Below, piece by piece: positions 1 through 9,094 of a stretch of 64,000 nucleotides of DNA (the stretch's first letter is position 1; every line of letters starts with the position of its first letter). A model generated the notes under the pieces. It was not told the DNA's origin. It did no database searches and saw nothing but the letters and a program-made list of their open reading frames with translations. The translations under genes were made by a program, and so were the position numbers. The stretch comes from Deltaproteobacteria bacterium (GTDB lineage Bacteria > Myxococcota_A > Polyangia > Nannocystales > Nannocystaceae), in contig JADJEE010000012.1 of the NCBI GenBank assembly GCA_016709225.1, positions 3,019,501 through 3,083,500 of the forward strand. The letters are read 5' to 3'.

Positions 1-788
1 TCACCGATCTCGCGATCGGCGATCGCGTGTTCGGCATGCCGCGCTTCGGCGGCTACACCGACACGCTGGTGATCCCCGCCGCGCAGACCTTTCACATCCC
101 CGAGTCGATGGGCTTCGAGCAGGCCGCGGCGCTGCCGGTGGTGTACCTGACCGCGTACTACATGATGTTCTTCACCGGCAACCTGCGACCCGGCTCGCAC
201 GTGCTCGTGCACTCGGCAGCCGGTGGTGTGGGGCAGGCGGCGATCCAGCTGGCGAAGACCCGCGACTGCGTCGTGTACGGCACGGCGTCGGCGGGCAAGC
301 ACGCGTTCCTGCGCGAGCAGGGCTGCGATCATCCCATCGATGCCGCCGGTGATTGGTCGACCGCGGTGCGGCAGCTGGTCGGCGATCGCGGCCTCGACCT
401 CGTGCTCGATGCCGTTGGCGGCCCCTCGTGGAAGCGCGGCTACGACCTGCTCGGGCCCGCCGGTCGGCTGGTGTGCTTCGGCATCTCCGGTGCCGCAGCG
501 GGCAAGACCCGCAGCCTCGTGACCGCGATCGGCCAGCTGCTTCGCATCAAGAAGTACAGCCCCATCGATCTCATGAACGACAACCGCACCGTCGGCGGCT
601 GCAACATGGGACACCTGTTCGACCGCCTCGATCTGCTGCGGCCGCAATTCGAAGCACTGCTCGAGCTGTATCGCGAGGGCAAGATCTCACCGCGCGTCGA
701 CAAGACCTTCGCGTTCGACGACGCCGCGGCGGCGCACCACTACCTGCACGACCGCAAGGCGATGGGCAAGGTGCTGCTGGTGCCGTGA
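1..788 (+). CDS. Quinone oxidoreductase-like MDR dehydrogenase (5' partial)
   Basis: The reading frame is open from the left edge (first full codon at base 3), so the N-terminal part of the catalytic domain lies outside the window. The visible part has the GDRVFG turn of medium-chain dehydrogenase/reductases, then the Rossmann dinucleotide site with HSAAGGVGQAA (about residue 69 of the visible part), and an intact C-terminus ending in GKVLLVP. No structural-zinc cysteine cluster is visible, which fits the zinc-free quinone oxidoreductase/VAT-1-like branch that uses NADPH to reduce quinones or enones. The substrate cannot be told. The gene converges on the esterase gene and the two overlap by 49 bases at their 3' ends. 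Confidence 0.85.
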   Translation, partial: TDLAIGDRVFGMPRFGGYTDTLVIPAAQTFHIPESMGFEQAAALPVVYLTAYYMMFFTGNLRPGSHVLVHSAAGGVGQAAIQLAKTRDCVVYGTASAGKHAFLREQGCDHPIDAAGDWSTAVRQLVGDRGLDLVLDAVGGPSWKRGYDLLGPAGRLVCFGISGAAAGKTRSLVTAIGQLLRIKKYSPIDLMNDNRTVGGCNMGHLFDRLDLLRPQFEALLELYREGKISPRVDKTFAFDDAAAAHHYLHDRKAMGKVLLVP

Positions 789-2005
789 AATCGCCGACGC
801 CGGCCCGCCGCCAACGCGAGCAGGGCGAACGCGAGGGACGGACGCGCGCCACCGTCGGCCCGACACGCGCAACCACTGCCATCGTCGCCGGCCAGTCCAC
901 CCTCGGCGCCGGCCGCATCGCTCGCGCCACTACCGTCGTCACCGCCGGAGAGGCTACCCACGCCGTCGTCGGTGGTGCCGTCGGCATCGCCGGCGTCGCT
1001 CGATCCGCTCGCGTCGCCACCGCCCGAATCGCTGCCGCTCGGCCCGGCCCCGACCCTGCGATTGTTGGCCTGGAACGACGCCAGCATGTAGCCCGCGAAG
1101 TCGAAGCCGCCCGGTGACACGAAGTAGAGGTCGTAGCCGCTGCCCGTGCCGGTGGGCCACGCATGACCCACGCCCTGCATCGACACGCGCGTGATGCGTT
1201 CGCCGTCGTCGTCGGCGTAGACCTCGGCGGTGCCCTGCGGCATGGCGCCGGGCAATGTCGTGACGTCGAGCGGCGCGCTGGTGAGCCCGCCGTACAGCGC
1301 GGCGAACATCTCGGCGTGGATCCGCGCGTAGTCCTGGGCCACGGTGTAGTCCATCGTGCCGGCGATGACGACGACCTGTTGCGTCGCGAACGACGACGCG
1401 TGGGCACCGGCCAAGCTCGTGCAGCTCGCGCCTGCTTGCTCGGCGGTGGTGGTCACGAACGCGATCTGACTCTCACTGGTGCCGATGGCCGGGCCCGCAG
1501 CGATGCCGATGCCGGCGAACACGTCGGGCGCGAGGCAGCCCATCACCGCGGCCTCGCCGGCGCCCGAGGAGAGTCCGGCGAGGTAGACCTGATCGGGATC
1601 GATGTCGAGCTCCGGATCGGCGAGCAGCGCGTCGACCAAGGCGAGGAGGTCGTCGTCGTGACGGCTGCTGCGATCGTGGTTCGCACCGTAGTAGTCCCAG
1701 CACCCCGCGATCACGCCACCCATGGGCACCTCGGGCAGGGCGATCACCGTGCCGGTGGCCTCGGCGCTCGCGTCGAACGGGACTTGGTCACGCAGGTTGG
1801 CGCCGGTCTGCACGCAGCCGTGCAGGCCGATGAGGAGCGCGCGACCCTCACCGATGGGACTCGTCGAGCTGGGCGCGTAGACGTGCGTGGTCATGCCCGA
1901 GATCGGCGAGCTCGACCAGCTCCCGCTGGCGGCCGCGGTCGCGGGCATCAGCAACGCAGTGACGAGGCCGACACGAAGCAGGGTCGTGATCACGGCGCCG
2001 AACAT
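740..2005 (-). CDS. PHA-depolymerase-type esterase with MYXO-CTERM-like tail
   Basis: The 421-residue protein has an N-terminal signal peptide (hydrophobic stretch ending ATAAASG). The catalytic part starts with LLIGLHGCVQ, the oxyanion-type motif of PHB depolymerase-family esterases, and contains the nucleophile elbow GLSSGAG and a late GHAWPTG His motif, giving a plausible Ser-His pair. After about residue 325 comes a Gly/Ser/Asp-rich spacer, then GCACRADGG, a hydrophobic helix and an Arg cluster. This is the tripartite surface-sorting tail of myxobacteria, so the enzyme is probably anchored to or released from the outer surface. Residues after the Arg cluster (FHGTSS to the end) extend into the opposite-strand dehydrogenase gene. 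The real substrate (short-chain PHA, feruloyl or acetyl ester) is unknown. Confidence 0.85.
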   Translation of the reverse strand: MFGAVITTLLRVGLVTALLMPATAAASGSWSSSPISGMTTHVYAPSSTSPIGEGRALLIGLHGCVQTGANLRDQVPFDASAEATGTVIALPEVPMGGVIAGCWDYYGANHDRSSRHDDDLLALVDALLADPELDIDPDQVYLAGLSSGAGEAAVMGCLAPDVFAGIGIAAGPAIGTSESQIAFVTTTAEQAGASCTSLAGAHASSFATQQVVVIAGTMDYTVAQDYARIHAEMFAALYGGLTSAPLDVTTLPGAMPQGTAEVYADDDGERITRVSMQGVGHAWPTGTGSGYDLYFVSPGGFDFAGYMLASFQANNRRVGAGPSGSDSGGGDASGSSDAGDADGTTDDGVGSLSGGDDGSGASDAAGAEGGLAGDDGSGCACRADGGARPSLAFALLALAAGRRRRFHGTSSTLPIALRSCR

Positions 2006-2008
2006 GAC

Positions 2009-2021
2009 ACATGATTCATGT
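2009..2021. promoter_or_regulatory. 13-base palindrome just upstream of the esterase start
   Basis: ACATGA-T-TCATGT is a perfect inverted repeat lying 4 to 16 bases in front of the esterase ATG (minus strand). Its position over the ribosome-binding region would suit an operator or a small translational hairpin. A single 6-base arm can arise by chance, so this is only a candidate. Confidence 0.25.
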
Positions 2022-2146
2022 TCCAGGTCTGATCGCCGCAGGCGCGGGAATTGAGGGGGATACGGCCGGGCGTCCGCGCACGCGGGGACGCCGCGCGCTG
2101 ATGCGACGGGTGGTGGCGAACCCGCTGCGTGGCGCGGTGCGTGCGG

Positions 2147-2782
2147 CTAGAAGCAGCTCGCGCACGAGGCGACCAGGCAGTCGCTGAGCGCGAGCGCGAG
2201 CGCACCCGAGGCGCCGAACGGGCCGCCGTACATGTCGACCACGGCGCCGCACGGCTCGAGGCAATCGGCACCCTGGCAGCCGTACTGCTCCGCGCAGTCA
2301 CGCATCGCCACGCAGCCCGGATCCTGCTGGCAGGCGTACAGCGGATCGAGGCACAGGTTGCACGCGCACTGCTGGCACGCATCGGTCGCGATCTCGAGGC
2401 ACGCATCGAGCACTGGATCGCCGCTCCCGCTCTCACCGGACTCGCCCCCACCGGCGGTGGTGGGGTTCGTGGTCGCGCTGTCGCTGGCGCCCTGCGTGGC
2501 GCTCGCGCTTGCACCGTCGTCGCCTGCGCTGGTCGTCGTCGCGCCCCCGCCGTCGTCGTCGCTCGACGACGCGGTCGCATCGTCGTCGTCCTCGACGGGG
2601 CCGCTGCCGATCGTACCGACCGGCGCAGTGCCCCCGAACGGGTTGCGCTCGGGCGGGCCGCCGCACGCGATCGCGGCGAGCACCAGGCCCGCGGCGGGGC
2701 GGGTGCTGCGGAGGAAGCACCGCGAACCGGAACGCGTGCGCGCCGACGCGCGATCGTGGCGTGGGGTCGATGCGACGGACAA
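2147..2782 (-). CDS. Small Cys-rich lipoprotein, unknown function
   Basis: The predicted 211-residue lipoprotein has the lipobox LAAIAC at about residue 37, then a long acidic Ser/Thr/Gly spacer, then a compact C-terminal domain with about 17 cysteines in patterns such as CQQCACNLC and CASCF at the extreme end. The start is a TTG at 2782 chosen because GAAGGGG lies 7 bases before it. No ATG fits, and the n-region before the hydrophobic core is long and basic, so the true start may be further in. The Cys spacing resembles disulfide-rich secreted modules common in myxobacteria; no activity can be assigned. It lies downstream of the helicase gene on the same strand with a 77-base gap. Confidence 0.7.
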   Translation of the reverse strand: MSVASTPRHDRASARTRSGSRCFLRSTRPAAGLVLAAIACGGPPERNPFGGTAPVGTIGSGPVEDDDDATASSSDDDGGGATTTSAGDDGASASATQGASDSATTNPTTAGGGESGESGSGDPVLDACLEIATDACQQCACNLCLDPLYACQQDPGCVAMRDCAEQYGCQGADCLEPCGAVVDMYGGPFGASGALALALSDCLVASCASCF

Positions 2783-2859
2783 GGCGGGGCCCCTTCGCCG
2801 CGCGCGGTCGATCGCGCGTGGCCAGGATGCAGTTGCTCCCGACGACGCCCGGGTTCCCG

Positions 2860-5800
2860 CTAGCCCGACGACAGCGTAGCAAACCGATCGAACAGCTCTG
2901 CGGCCAACGGCCGCCCGAGTCGCCAGACGATGCCGATCGGTCGATCGCCCTCGTGTCGTTCGTAGACGACGGGGCCGACGAACGCATACGCATCCTCGGT
3001 GGTCTCCCGCACGAACAGGTAGAACGACCAGCCGTTGTGCGGGCTGTGGATGTACCGCTTCCCTGACTCCCGCGCGACGCTCGCGGCCGACTGCGTCTCC
3101 CAGTGGAACAGCTCCCTGCTGATCGCATAATCGCGGTACCGCGTCCTCGGCGAGAAGCTCCTGTTCGACTTGTCGAGCGTGACCAGCAGCAGCTCGCGCT
3201 TGCTCTCCTTGAGCTGCAGGATCCCGCCCTGCGGCGTGCTCCCCTTCTCGCCAGCGCTGACGTAGCCGACCGCGACCAGCAGCTCGCGCCGCGTATAGCG
3301 GCGGTGCAGCGCCAGTGGCCACTCGGGCACCGGGTAGACCTCGGTCGCGTGCCCGACGCGATCGCGCAGCACCCCGACCAATTGCAGGAGCTCGCTGTGC
3401 GCCTCCTGCGATGCACACAACGCTGCGACCGTCTCCTCTGGCTGCCGGACGGTTCCGCGATGCTGCAGCTGGAAGTCGAGCATCGTGAGACGCATCGCAT
3501 CCATGGCGGTGCCGGGCGCAGCCTCGGCCAAGGCCTGCGTCCACGCATCGAGCCGGCTCGTCTCGTCGACGTGCAGCAACCACCCGAAGCGCCGCGCAAG
3601 CTCCTCGGTGTCTTCGTCGATGTTCTCGGCGAACCCGGCACGCTGCCGCAGCCGCGTCCAACTGCCGCCCGGGCCGCGGTACACGTCGTCGATCTCGCGC
3701 CCGGTCGCCTCGAGGAATCGCGCCATCGTCGGCGGCTGACCGTCCTCCTGCGCGAGCTCCTTCATCTCTTCGAGCATTCGCTGCGCGCCCGCGAGCTGAC
3801 GACGCAGCGACGCGAGTACCTGCTGTCGCGCCACGGCATCGAGCTGGAGCACGCATCCGCTCGGCAAGAACGGAAAACGATCCTCCACGGCCTTGGCCAG
3901 CCGCGCGCGCGGGATGCCGGTGATTGCGGCGAGTGTCGCGTCGAAGCGAAACTCCGCGCGGTGCTGTCCGACCAAGTCGAGCACCAGGCAGCTGGTTTTG
4001 TCGACGTGACGGCGCAGCCCGCGGCCGATCTGCTGCATGAACAAGGTCGCGCTGTTCGTCGGTCGCAGCAGCAACAGGGTGTCGACGAACGGGAGGTCGA
4101 CACCCTCGTTGTAGAGGTCGCACGTGCACAGCACGTTGACGTCGCGCTCGCGGAGCCGGCGAGGTGCGTCGTGTCGGAGCGCCGACGGGGTCTCGCCGTG
4201 CACGGCGAGCGCAGGGATGTTCCGGCGTGTGAGCTCCGCAGCGATGTACTCGGCGTGCTCGATCGACACGCAGAATGCGAGCGCCCGGATCGCCCGGATG
4301 TCGTCCACGCGCTCGGCGAGCCGACGGACCATCAGCTCGACGCGCGCTTCATGACCGGTGTACAGCGTGCTCAGACCAATGGTGTCGTAGCCCGTCTTCT
4401 GCCAATGGATCTGCCGGAGGTCGACACCGTCGGACACGCCGTAGTACTCGAACGGCACCAGCAGCTGCCTGTCGAGCGCATGCCAGAGGCGCAGCTCCGC
4501 GGCGATGTGCCCGTCGAAGTCGGGCAGCAGCGAGCGGTTGTCGGTGCGCTCCGGCGTTGCCGTCAGCCCGAGCAAGATGTCTGGGCGCAGGTGCGGAACG
4601 ATCTTCTGGTATGAGTCCGCCGGCGCGTGATGACACTCGTCGATCACGACATAGCGAAAGTACGCCGCGCCGTGGCGCTCGATCAGCCTTCGTGAGGCCG
4701 CGCTCTGGATCGTCGCGAAGACGTGCTCCCACCGTTCGGGTTCCGCACCTCCGGCCAACAGCTCGCCGAACGCTGGATCACGCAAGGCGTGTCTGAATGT
4801 CTCGCGCGCCTGCTCGAGTAGCTCCTGCCGATGCGCGAGGAACAGCAGCGTAGGCGCGACGCCGCCTTTGCGCTGTCGAACGTAGTCGAGCGCCGCGAGC
4901 ACCGTCTTCCCGGTGCCGGTGGCGGCAACGACGAGGTTGCGACGCCGCCCGTGAACGACCCGTTCGGCTTCGAGTCGATCGAGGATCTCCAACTGGAACG
5001 CGTACGGACGCAGCTCGAACAGAAACGGTGTGCGTTCGTCGCGGCTGCGTTGGTTTCCCAGCGCGCGTCGAAGTCGCGTCTCGTGCTCCGGGTTGTCGGG
5101 GTCGAATCGCTCGAACTCGGGATCATTCCACAGGGTCTCGAACGTGGCGTCGATCTTCTCGACGACGTGGGCCAGGTCGGCTGCGCACAGCTTGACCATC
5201 CACTCCTGCCCGCTACCCAGCGCGGTCGACGTGAGATTCGCGGAGCCGACGTACGCCGTGTGCAGGCCGCCCTCGCGCCAGAACATCCACGCCTTGGCGT
5301 GGAGTCGCGTGCGCTGGGTGTCGTACGACACGCGCACCTCGACACCCGGGAGCCGAGCCAGATACGCGAGCGCCTCGACCTGCGTCGTGCCCGTGAACAC
5401 CGTCGTCAGCAGGCGCATCCGCACGCCCCCCGGTCGTCGCGCGACCGCGTCGAGCGAGTCGCGGAGCGCACGGACGCCGCTCATCGTCACGAACGCGATC
5501 AGGGCGTCGATGCGATCGGCACACGCGACCTCACGCGCGAGCTCGTGCCCGAGTGCAGGCTCGGCACGATTGCGCGTGAGCAATGTGCTCTGCGAGAGCG
5601 GCGTCTCCGGCCGAATGGGAGCTGCGCCGGCGTGGATCGCCTTCAAGACACGGCCGGGCGCCGCAATGCGGGACCCCACGACCACCGAGCGAATGTCGTC
5701 GGCACCGATCGACGCGAGCACTCGATTCGCGATCTCGATCTGCCCCGCCGGACGCTCGCTGCGCGGCACGTCGTCGAGCACACGCAAGAACTCATGGGCG

Positions 5801-5955
5801 AGGTGCTGCGCGAGCACCACGTGCGCATCACCGGCGTCGAGCTCGTCCTGCTCGACCGTGCGAGTGTCGAGCACTGCCGCGATGCGCGCGGCGAGCTCGT
5901 CGGTGACGAGGTGCTCGTAGACACCATCCGCCAGCTCCGCACGCGCCTTCGCCAT
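2860..5955 (-). CDS. PLD-like / DEAH helicase / DUF3427 protein
   Basis: This 1031-residue protein joins three parts. Residues about 115-300 form a phospholipase-D-like domain with HAK (about 219) followed by GSANLTSTALGSGQEW, the half-site HxK...GSxN motif. Residues about 325-660 form a superfamily 2 helicase: GTGKT (347-351), DECHH (439-443), GLTATPERTD and QQIGRGLRR (641-649). The last 200 residues match DUF3427, including FSPRTRYRDYAISRELFHWET and RYIHSP. Proteins with this order occur as solitary putative nucleic-acid processing or defence genes. Biochemical activity is inferred from motifs only. The ATG at 5955 was preferred; an in-frame ATG at 5964 is equally possible. Upstream sequence has no partner gene: the next gene on the strand is a lipoprotein. 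Confidence 0.88.
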   Translation of the reverse strand: MAKARAELADGVYEHLVTDELAARIAAVLDTRTVEQDELDAGDAHVVLAQHLAHEFLRVLDDVPRSERPAGQIEIANRVLASIGADDIRSVVVGSRIAAPGRVLKAIHAGAAPIRPETPLSQSTLLTRNRAEPALGHELAREVACADRIDALIAFVTMSGVRALRDSLDAVARRPGGVRMRLLTTVFTGTTQVEALAYLARLPGVEVRVSYDTQRTRLHAKAWMFWREGGLHTAYVGSANLTSTALGSGQEWMVKLCAADLAHVVEKIDATFETLWNDPEFERFDPDNPEHETRLRRALGNQRSRDERTPFLFELRPYAFQLEILDRLEAERVVHGRRRNLVVAATGTGKTVLAALDYVRQRKGGVAPTLLFLAHRQELLEQARETFRHALRDPAFGELLAGGAEPERWEHVFATIQSAASRRLIERHGAAYFRYVVIDECHHAPADSYQKIVPHLRPDILLGLTATPERTDNRSLLPDFDGHIAAELRLWHALDRQLLVPFEYYGVSDGVDLRQIHWQKTGYDTIGLSTLYTGHEARVELMVRRLAERVDDIRAIRALAFCVSIEHAEYIAAELTRRNIPALAVHGETPSALRHDAPRRLRERDVNVLCTCDLYNEGVDLPFVDTLLLLRPTNSATLFMQQIGRGLRRHVDKTSCLVLDLVGQHRAEFRFDATLAAITGIPRARLAKAVEDRFPFLPSGCVLQLDAVARQQVLASLRRQLAGAQRMLEEMKELAQEDGQPPTMARFLEATGREIDDVYRGPGGSWTRLRQRAGFAENIDEDTEELARRFGWLLHVDETSRLDAWTQALAEAAPGTAMDAMRLTMLDFQLQHRGTVRQPEETVAALCASQEAHSELLQLVGVLRDRVGHATEVYPVPEWPLALHRRYTRRELLVAVGYVSAGEKGSTPQGGILQLKESKRELLLVTLDKSNRSFSPRTRYRDYAISRELFHWETQSAASVARESGKRYIHSPHNGWSFYLFVRETTEDAYAFVGPVVYERHEGDRPIGIVWRLGRPLAAELFDRFATLSSG

Positions 5956-6094
5956 CGCTGGCATTGCACCACGTCTGCGGCATCGGGTCCACGCGCACGT
6001 GTCTCGAGAGTCGCACGTGACTCGAGCGGATCTCGTCACGGGAGATGCCGTGGGGCCACGTCGTTGGCTACCGCGCCCAGTAGTCCCCCAGTCG

Positions 6095-7522
6095 TCACAT
6101 CGCCTGCACGAACACCAGCACGTGATTCCCCGGATCGTCCACGAATGCCACGGGCCCCCACTCGACGTGAACCTCCGGCAGCTCGCCGGGCACCTGCACG
6201 ATGTCGACGCCGTGGCGCTTCGCGGGGAGGTCGGCGTGGGAGCGCACCGCGACGGCACCCAGGGCGGTCGCGACGGGCTCGAGATCGACGACCTCGCCGG
6301 TCTGCATGGTGCCAAAGCCGTACGTGTACTCGAACCGCACCTGCTCGGGCGGCGGGCCGCTCGTTCGCGTCGGCAAGGCGTCGCGCTTGCTGGTCATCGC
6401 TGCGGCGACCGCAGCGGTGTCGATGACCATCGTCCATTTCACGGGGGCCTCGTGGCCGGCGCGATCGGTGAATCGCGCGTGGCGTGCCGCGGCGATCACG
6501 TCGGCGCTCGCGTCGTGCGTGGGGTTCACGATGATGCCGCGGCCGGTCTTGGTGCTCCACAGCAGCGCCGCGTAGCCGACGCGCACGCCGTCGAATCCAC
6601 TGGGCGGCGGGTCGGGTCGTCGCGGTGGCGGATCGTCGTGGCCGATCCACGGTGCCATGACCTTGGTGAAGGCGAACAGCGGCAAGGCCGGCGTCGGCGT
6701 GCGCGGGACCTTGGCGTAGACGCGCTTGCCGGTCGCGAGATCGAGCTCGACCGTGAGGGGCTCGTCGTTCGACGCGTCGACCGCAGCGACCACCAAGCGG
6801 TGGGATTCGGCGCTCACGTCGAGCATGCGCAGGTTCGTCTTCAGGATCGCCACGCCGCCGAGGTAGCCGTCGGAGACGTGCGGATCGATCCCGGAGAACA
6901 CCCACGCCTGCGCTCCGGTCGCGGCGTCGAGCGCCATCACCCGTTCGTTCTGCATCAGCACCACGCGTTGGTCGGCGATCAGCAGGCGCCAGTCCGTGTC
7001 CGCGCCGCCATCGATGCGTTGCGCGTGGATCCACGAGAGCCACTTCGCCTTGTCGACGCGGCCGTCGATCCGCGCCGCGACGACGTAGCCCGGATCATTC
7101 GGTGCGGTGTCGAAGCCGAAGCCCACCACGATGACGGTGTCGTCGCCCACGCGTGCGCGCTCGTAGAACCTCGGCACGCCGACGCCACCGCCGGGCAGCA
7201 GCAGCAGATCGCCGAGCCGGATCTCGCCATCGGGGGCCACGCGCACCGATCGGCCGTTGCCGACGTCGATCGCGGTGTCGCCCGCGATCGGTGTCGCCGA
7301 GATCGAAGGCTCGCGCCGCGCGGCCTTGGGTCGCACGGGCTCGGGGAGACGGGCGCCCGAGCGGGAGGACGGGGCCGTGGCCGCAACGTCGCCGGGAGCC
7401 TCGCGGGATGGTCCGACGGCGGCGAGCGGCTGCCGTGATTCGGCGGTGCCGCGATGCGGCCCGCAGGCGAGCTGCGCGAAGACGGCGAGACCCAAGCCGA
7501 GGTGGAGCAAGTGGCATGGCAT
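6095..7522 (-). CDS. Exported lipoprotein with propeller-like repeats
   Basis: The 475-residue product starts at an ATG preceded by GGAGG at 8 bases, giving a signal peptide with a lipobox-like LAQLAC at residue 20. The body contains MALDAATGAQAWVFSG and VELDLATGKRVYA, which resemble PQQ-type beta-propeller blades, so a propeller fold facing the periplasm is likely. I recognise no catalytic motif and do not assign a function. It is not obviously in an operon: gaps of about 120-140 bases separate it from both neighbours. Confidence 0.75.
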   Translation of the reverse strand: MPCHLLHLGLGLAVFAQLACGPHRGTAESRQPLAAVGPSREAPGDVAATAPSSRSGARLPEPVRPKAARREPSISATPIAGDTAIDVGNGRSVRVAPDGEIRLGDLLLLPGGGVGVPRFYERARVGDDTVIVVGFGFDTAPNDPGYVVAARIDGRVDKAKWLSWIHAQRIDGGADTDWRLLIADQRVVLMQNERVMALDAATGAQAWVFSGIDPHVSDGYLGGVAILKTNLRMLDVSAESHRLVVAAVDASNDEPLTVELDLATGKRVYAKVPRTPTPALPLFAFTKVMAPWIGHDDPPPRRPDPPPSGFDGVRVGYAALLWSTKTGRGIIVNPTHDASADVIAAARHARFTDRAGHEAPVKWTMVIDTAAVAAAMTSKRDALPTRTSGPPPEQVRFEYTYGFGTMQTGEVVDLEPVATALGAVAVRSHADLPAKRHGVDIVQVPGELPEVHVEWGPVAFVDDPGNHVLVFVQAM

Positions 7523-7642
7523 GCGATGCCTCCACGAACGCACGCAGCGTGCCAGGCGATCGACGACCCGAATGCCCGCCAGTTCGCCCACCGGTCCGCC
7601 GTGCATGACCCGGATCGATCCCCGACCACGGCGCGGATCGGG

Positions 7643-8968
7643 TCATCGCGCCCGCTTCGACCCGGCTGCGCGGCCGCACGCGACGGGTCGTTGCCGTCGT
7701 CGCCGCGCCGCGCCGAACCCCAGGCCAGCCACGAGCAGCCACGCAGTCGCCGGGTTCGGCGACGAACTCGCGCAGCTACATCCGGAGGCGGCCTGGTCTT
7801 GCCCCTGCGCGCCGGCATCGGTTTCGGCCCCGTCGGCGGCCGAGCTTGCCGTCGTCGATCCGTCCGCGCCGAGTGTCGAGGCATCGTCGCCCGCGGCCGT
7901 GCCACCGCTCGCGCCCGGGCCATCGTTGCCGGTGCCGGCGTCGCTGCTGCCGTCGCCACCGCCGTCGGATGCAGCTCCGGTGGTGTCGCCCGGCGCACTG
8001 CCGTCGCCGATGGGCCCGATGTACGCGCTGGCCACGACGACGTTGTCGTACCACTTGCGGGTCTCGCCCGCGGCGTTGTTACCGGCGTGGAACGCCAACC
8101 AGATCCGATCGATGGTCAGCTCGGGCACGTCCCGCAGCCGCAGGTTCGGCCAGTCCGCCACCAATGCCCCGTCGATCCACGCTGCGATGCGTCCATCGCG
8201 TTGCCCCGGCGTGTTGGCCACCACCATGAGCTCCATGCATTGCCACGTCTGTAGCGGTTGGATGACATCGGGGCGCGGGGTGAAGTCGGGACCGAAGTCG
8301 TAGGGCAGGCTGGTGTTGGGCGCCACCAGACCGGTCGGGAAGAAGTGGTCGCCGTAATCGTCGCGCTGCTCGGGATGGTAGATGTACACGTTCAAGAGGC
8401 CCGGCGAGGCGGTCTGCGGCGACTCGCGGAGGTTCTCGAGTGTGACGAGCCACTTGTTGGTGCCGTCGGCGGGGATGCCCGGCGTCGCGTCGTGGCCGTT
8501 GAAGTAGTGCGAGGCGATCATCCCGCCGTTGTGGCTCGAGCCGGTGATCGCGAACGCGCCGTCGAACTTGGTGTAGTAGCGCAGGAACATGACGTCCGGC
8601 TCGGGGCTGATCCACTTGGTCACCGCGTTCGACACCTCGCCATCGCCCTGCGGAAGCGTGAACTCGAGCGACTGCGCGCCGGCGAAGACGTCCTCGGGTG
8701 CGGTGGCGAATGCGATGTTCTGGTACTGGTAGACCGACTCCCAGTGGGCGTCGAGGTCGCTCGACGCGGCGTAGCTCTCGAAGTCGTCGAACACGATGAC
8801 CTCGGGATCGTCGCCGATGCCCTCGTCCGCGACGTACTTCGCCGCGATCCCGGTCGGCCCCTCGGGCAGTGGCGCGAGCGCCCACGCCTGCGCATGCAGG
8901 CCCAGCCAGGCCACCACGGTGATTCCGCGCAGTCGTCGTCGAGGGGCGGTCGTCCATCGCTCGGGCAT
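7643..8968 (-). CDS. Secreted concanavalin-like protein with MYXO-CTERM-like tail
   Basis: The 441-residue protein starts with a basic signal peptide (hydrophobic core around GITVVAWLGLHAQAWA, cleavage near ALA). The mature part has FLRYYTKFDGAF, a central Asn/Gly/His-rich segment and WQCMELMVVANTPG, then an IDRIWLAFHAG strand. This pattern resembles the jelly-roll/LamG-like fold seen in exported polysaccharide-binding proteins or lyases, but no catalytic residue can be named. An Ala/Ser/Gly/Asp spacer of about 80 residues leads to GCSCASSSP, a hydrophobic helix and RRRR, the surface-sorting tail. The N-terminal extension up to 9106 would overlap the divergent peptidase gene and was rejected in favour of the ATG at 8968. 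Confidence 0.8.
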   Translation of the reverse strand: MPERWTTAPRRRLRGITVVAWLGLHAQAWALAPLPEGPTGIAAKYVADEGIGDDPEVIVFDDFESYAASSDLDAHWESVYQYQNIAFATAPEDVFAGAQSLEFTLPQGDGEVSNAVTKWISPEPDVMFLRYYTKFDGAFAITGSSHNGGMIASHYFNGHDATPGIPADGTNKWLVTLENLRESPQTASPGLLNVYIYHPEQRDDYGDHFFPTGLVAPNTSLPYDFGPDFTPRPDVIQPLQTWQCMELMVVANTPGQRDGRIAAWIDGALVADWPNLRLRDVPELTIDRIWLAFHAGNNAAGETRKWYDNVVVASAYIGPIGDGSAPGDTTGAASDGGGDGSSDAGTGNDGPGASGGTAAGDDASTLGADGSTTASSAADGAETDAGAQGQDQAASGCSCASSSPNPATAWLLVAGLGFGAARRRRQRPVACGRAAGSKRAR

Positions 8969-9094
8969 TCGCAGTCGCTCCAGCACCTGCAGTACCGCGG
9001 GCGCTGGACTTGTCTCAGCCGTATCGTCTGCCGTGCGTGCGCGTGGGCGCGAGCGCGCGTCCGAGCGGTCGCGTTGTCGTAGACTGCGCCCGCG

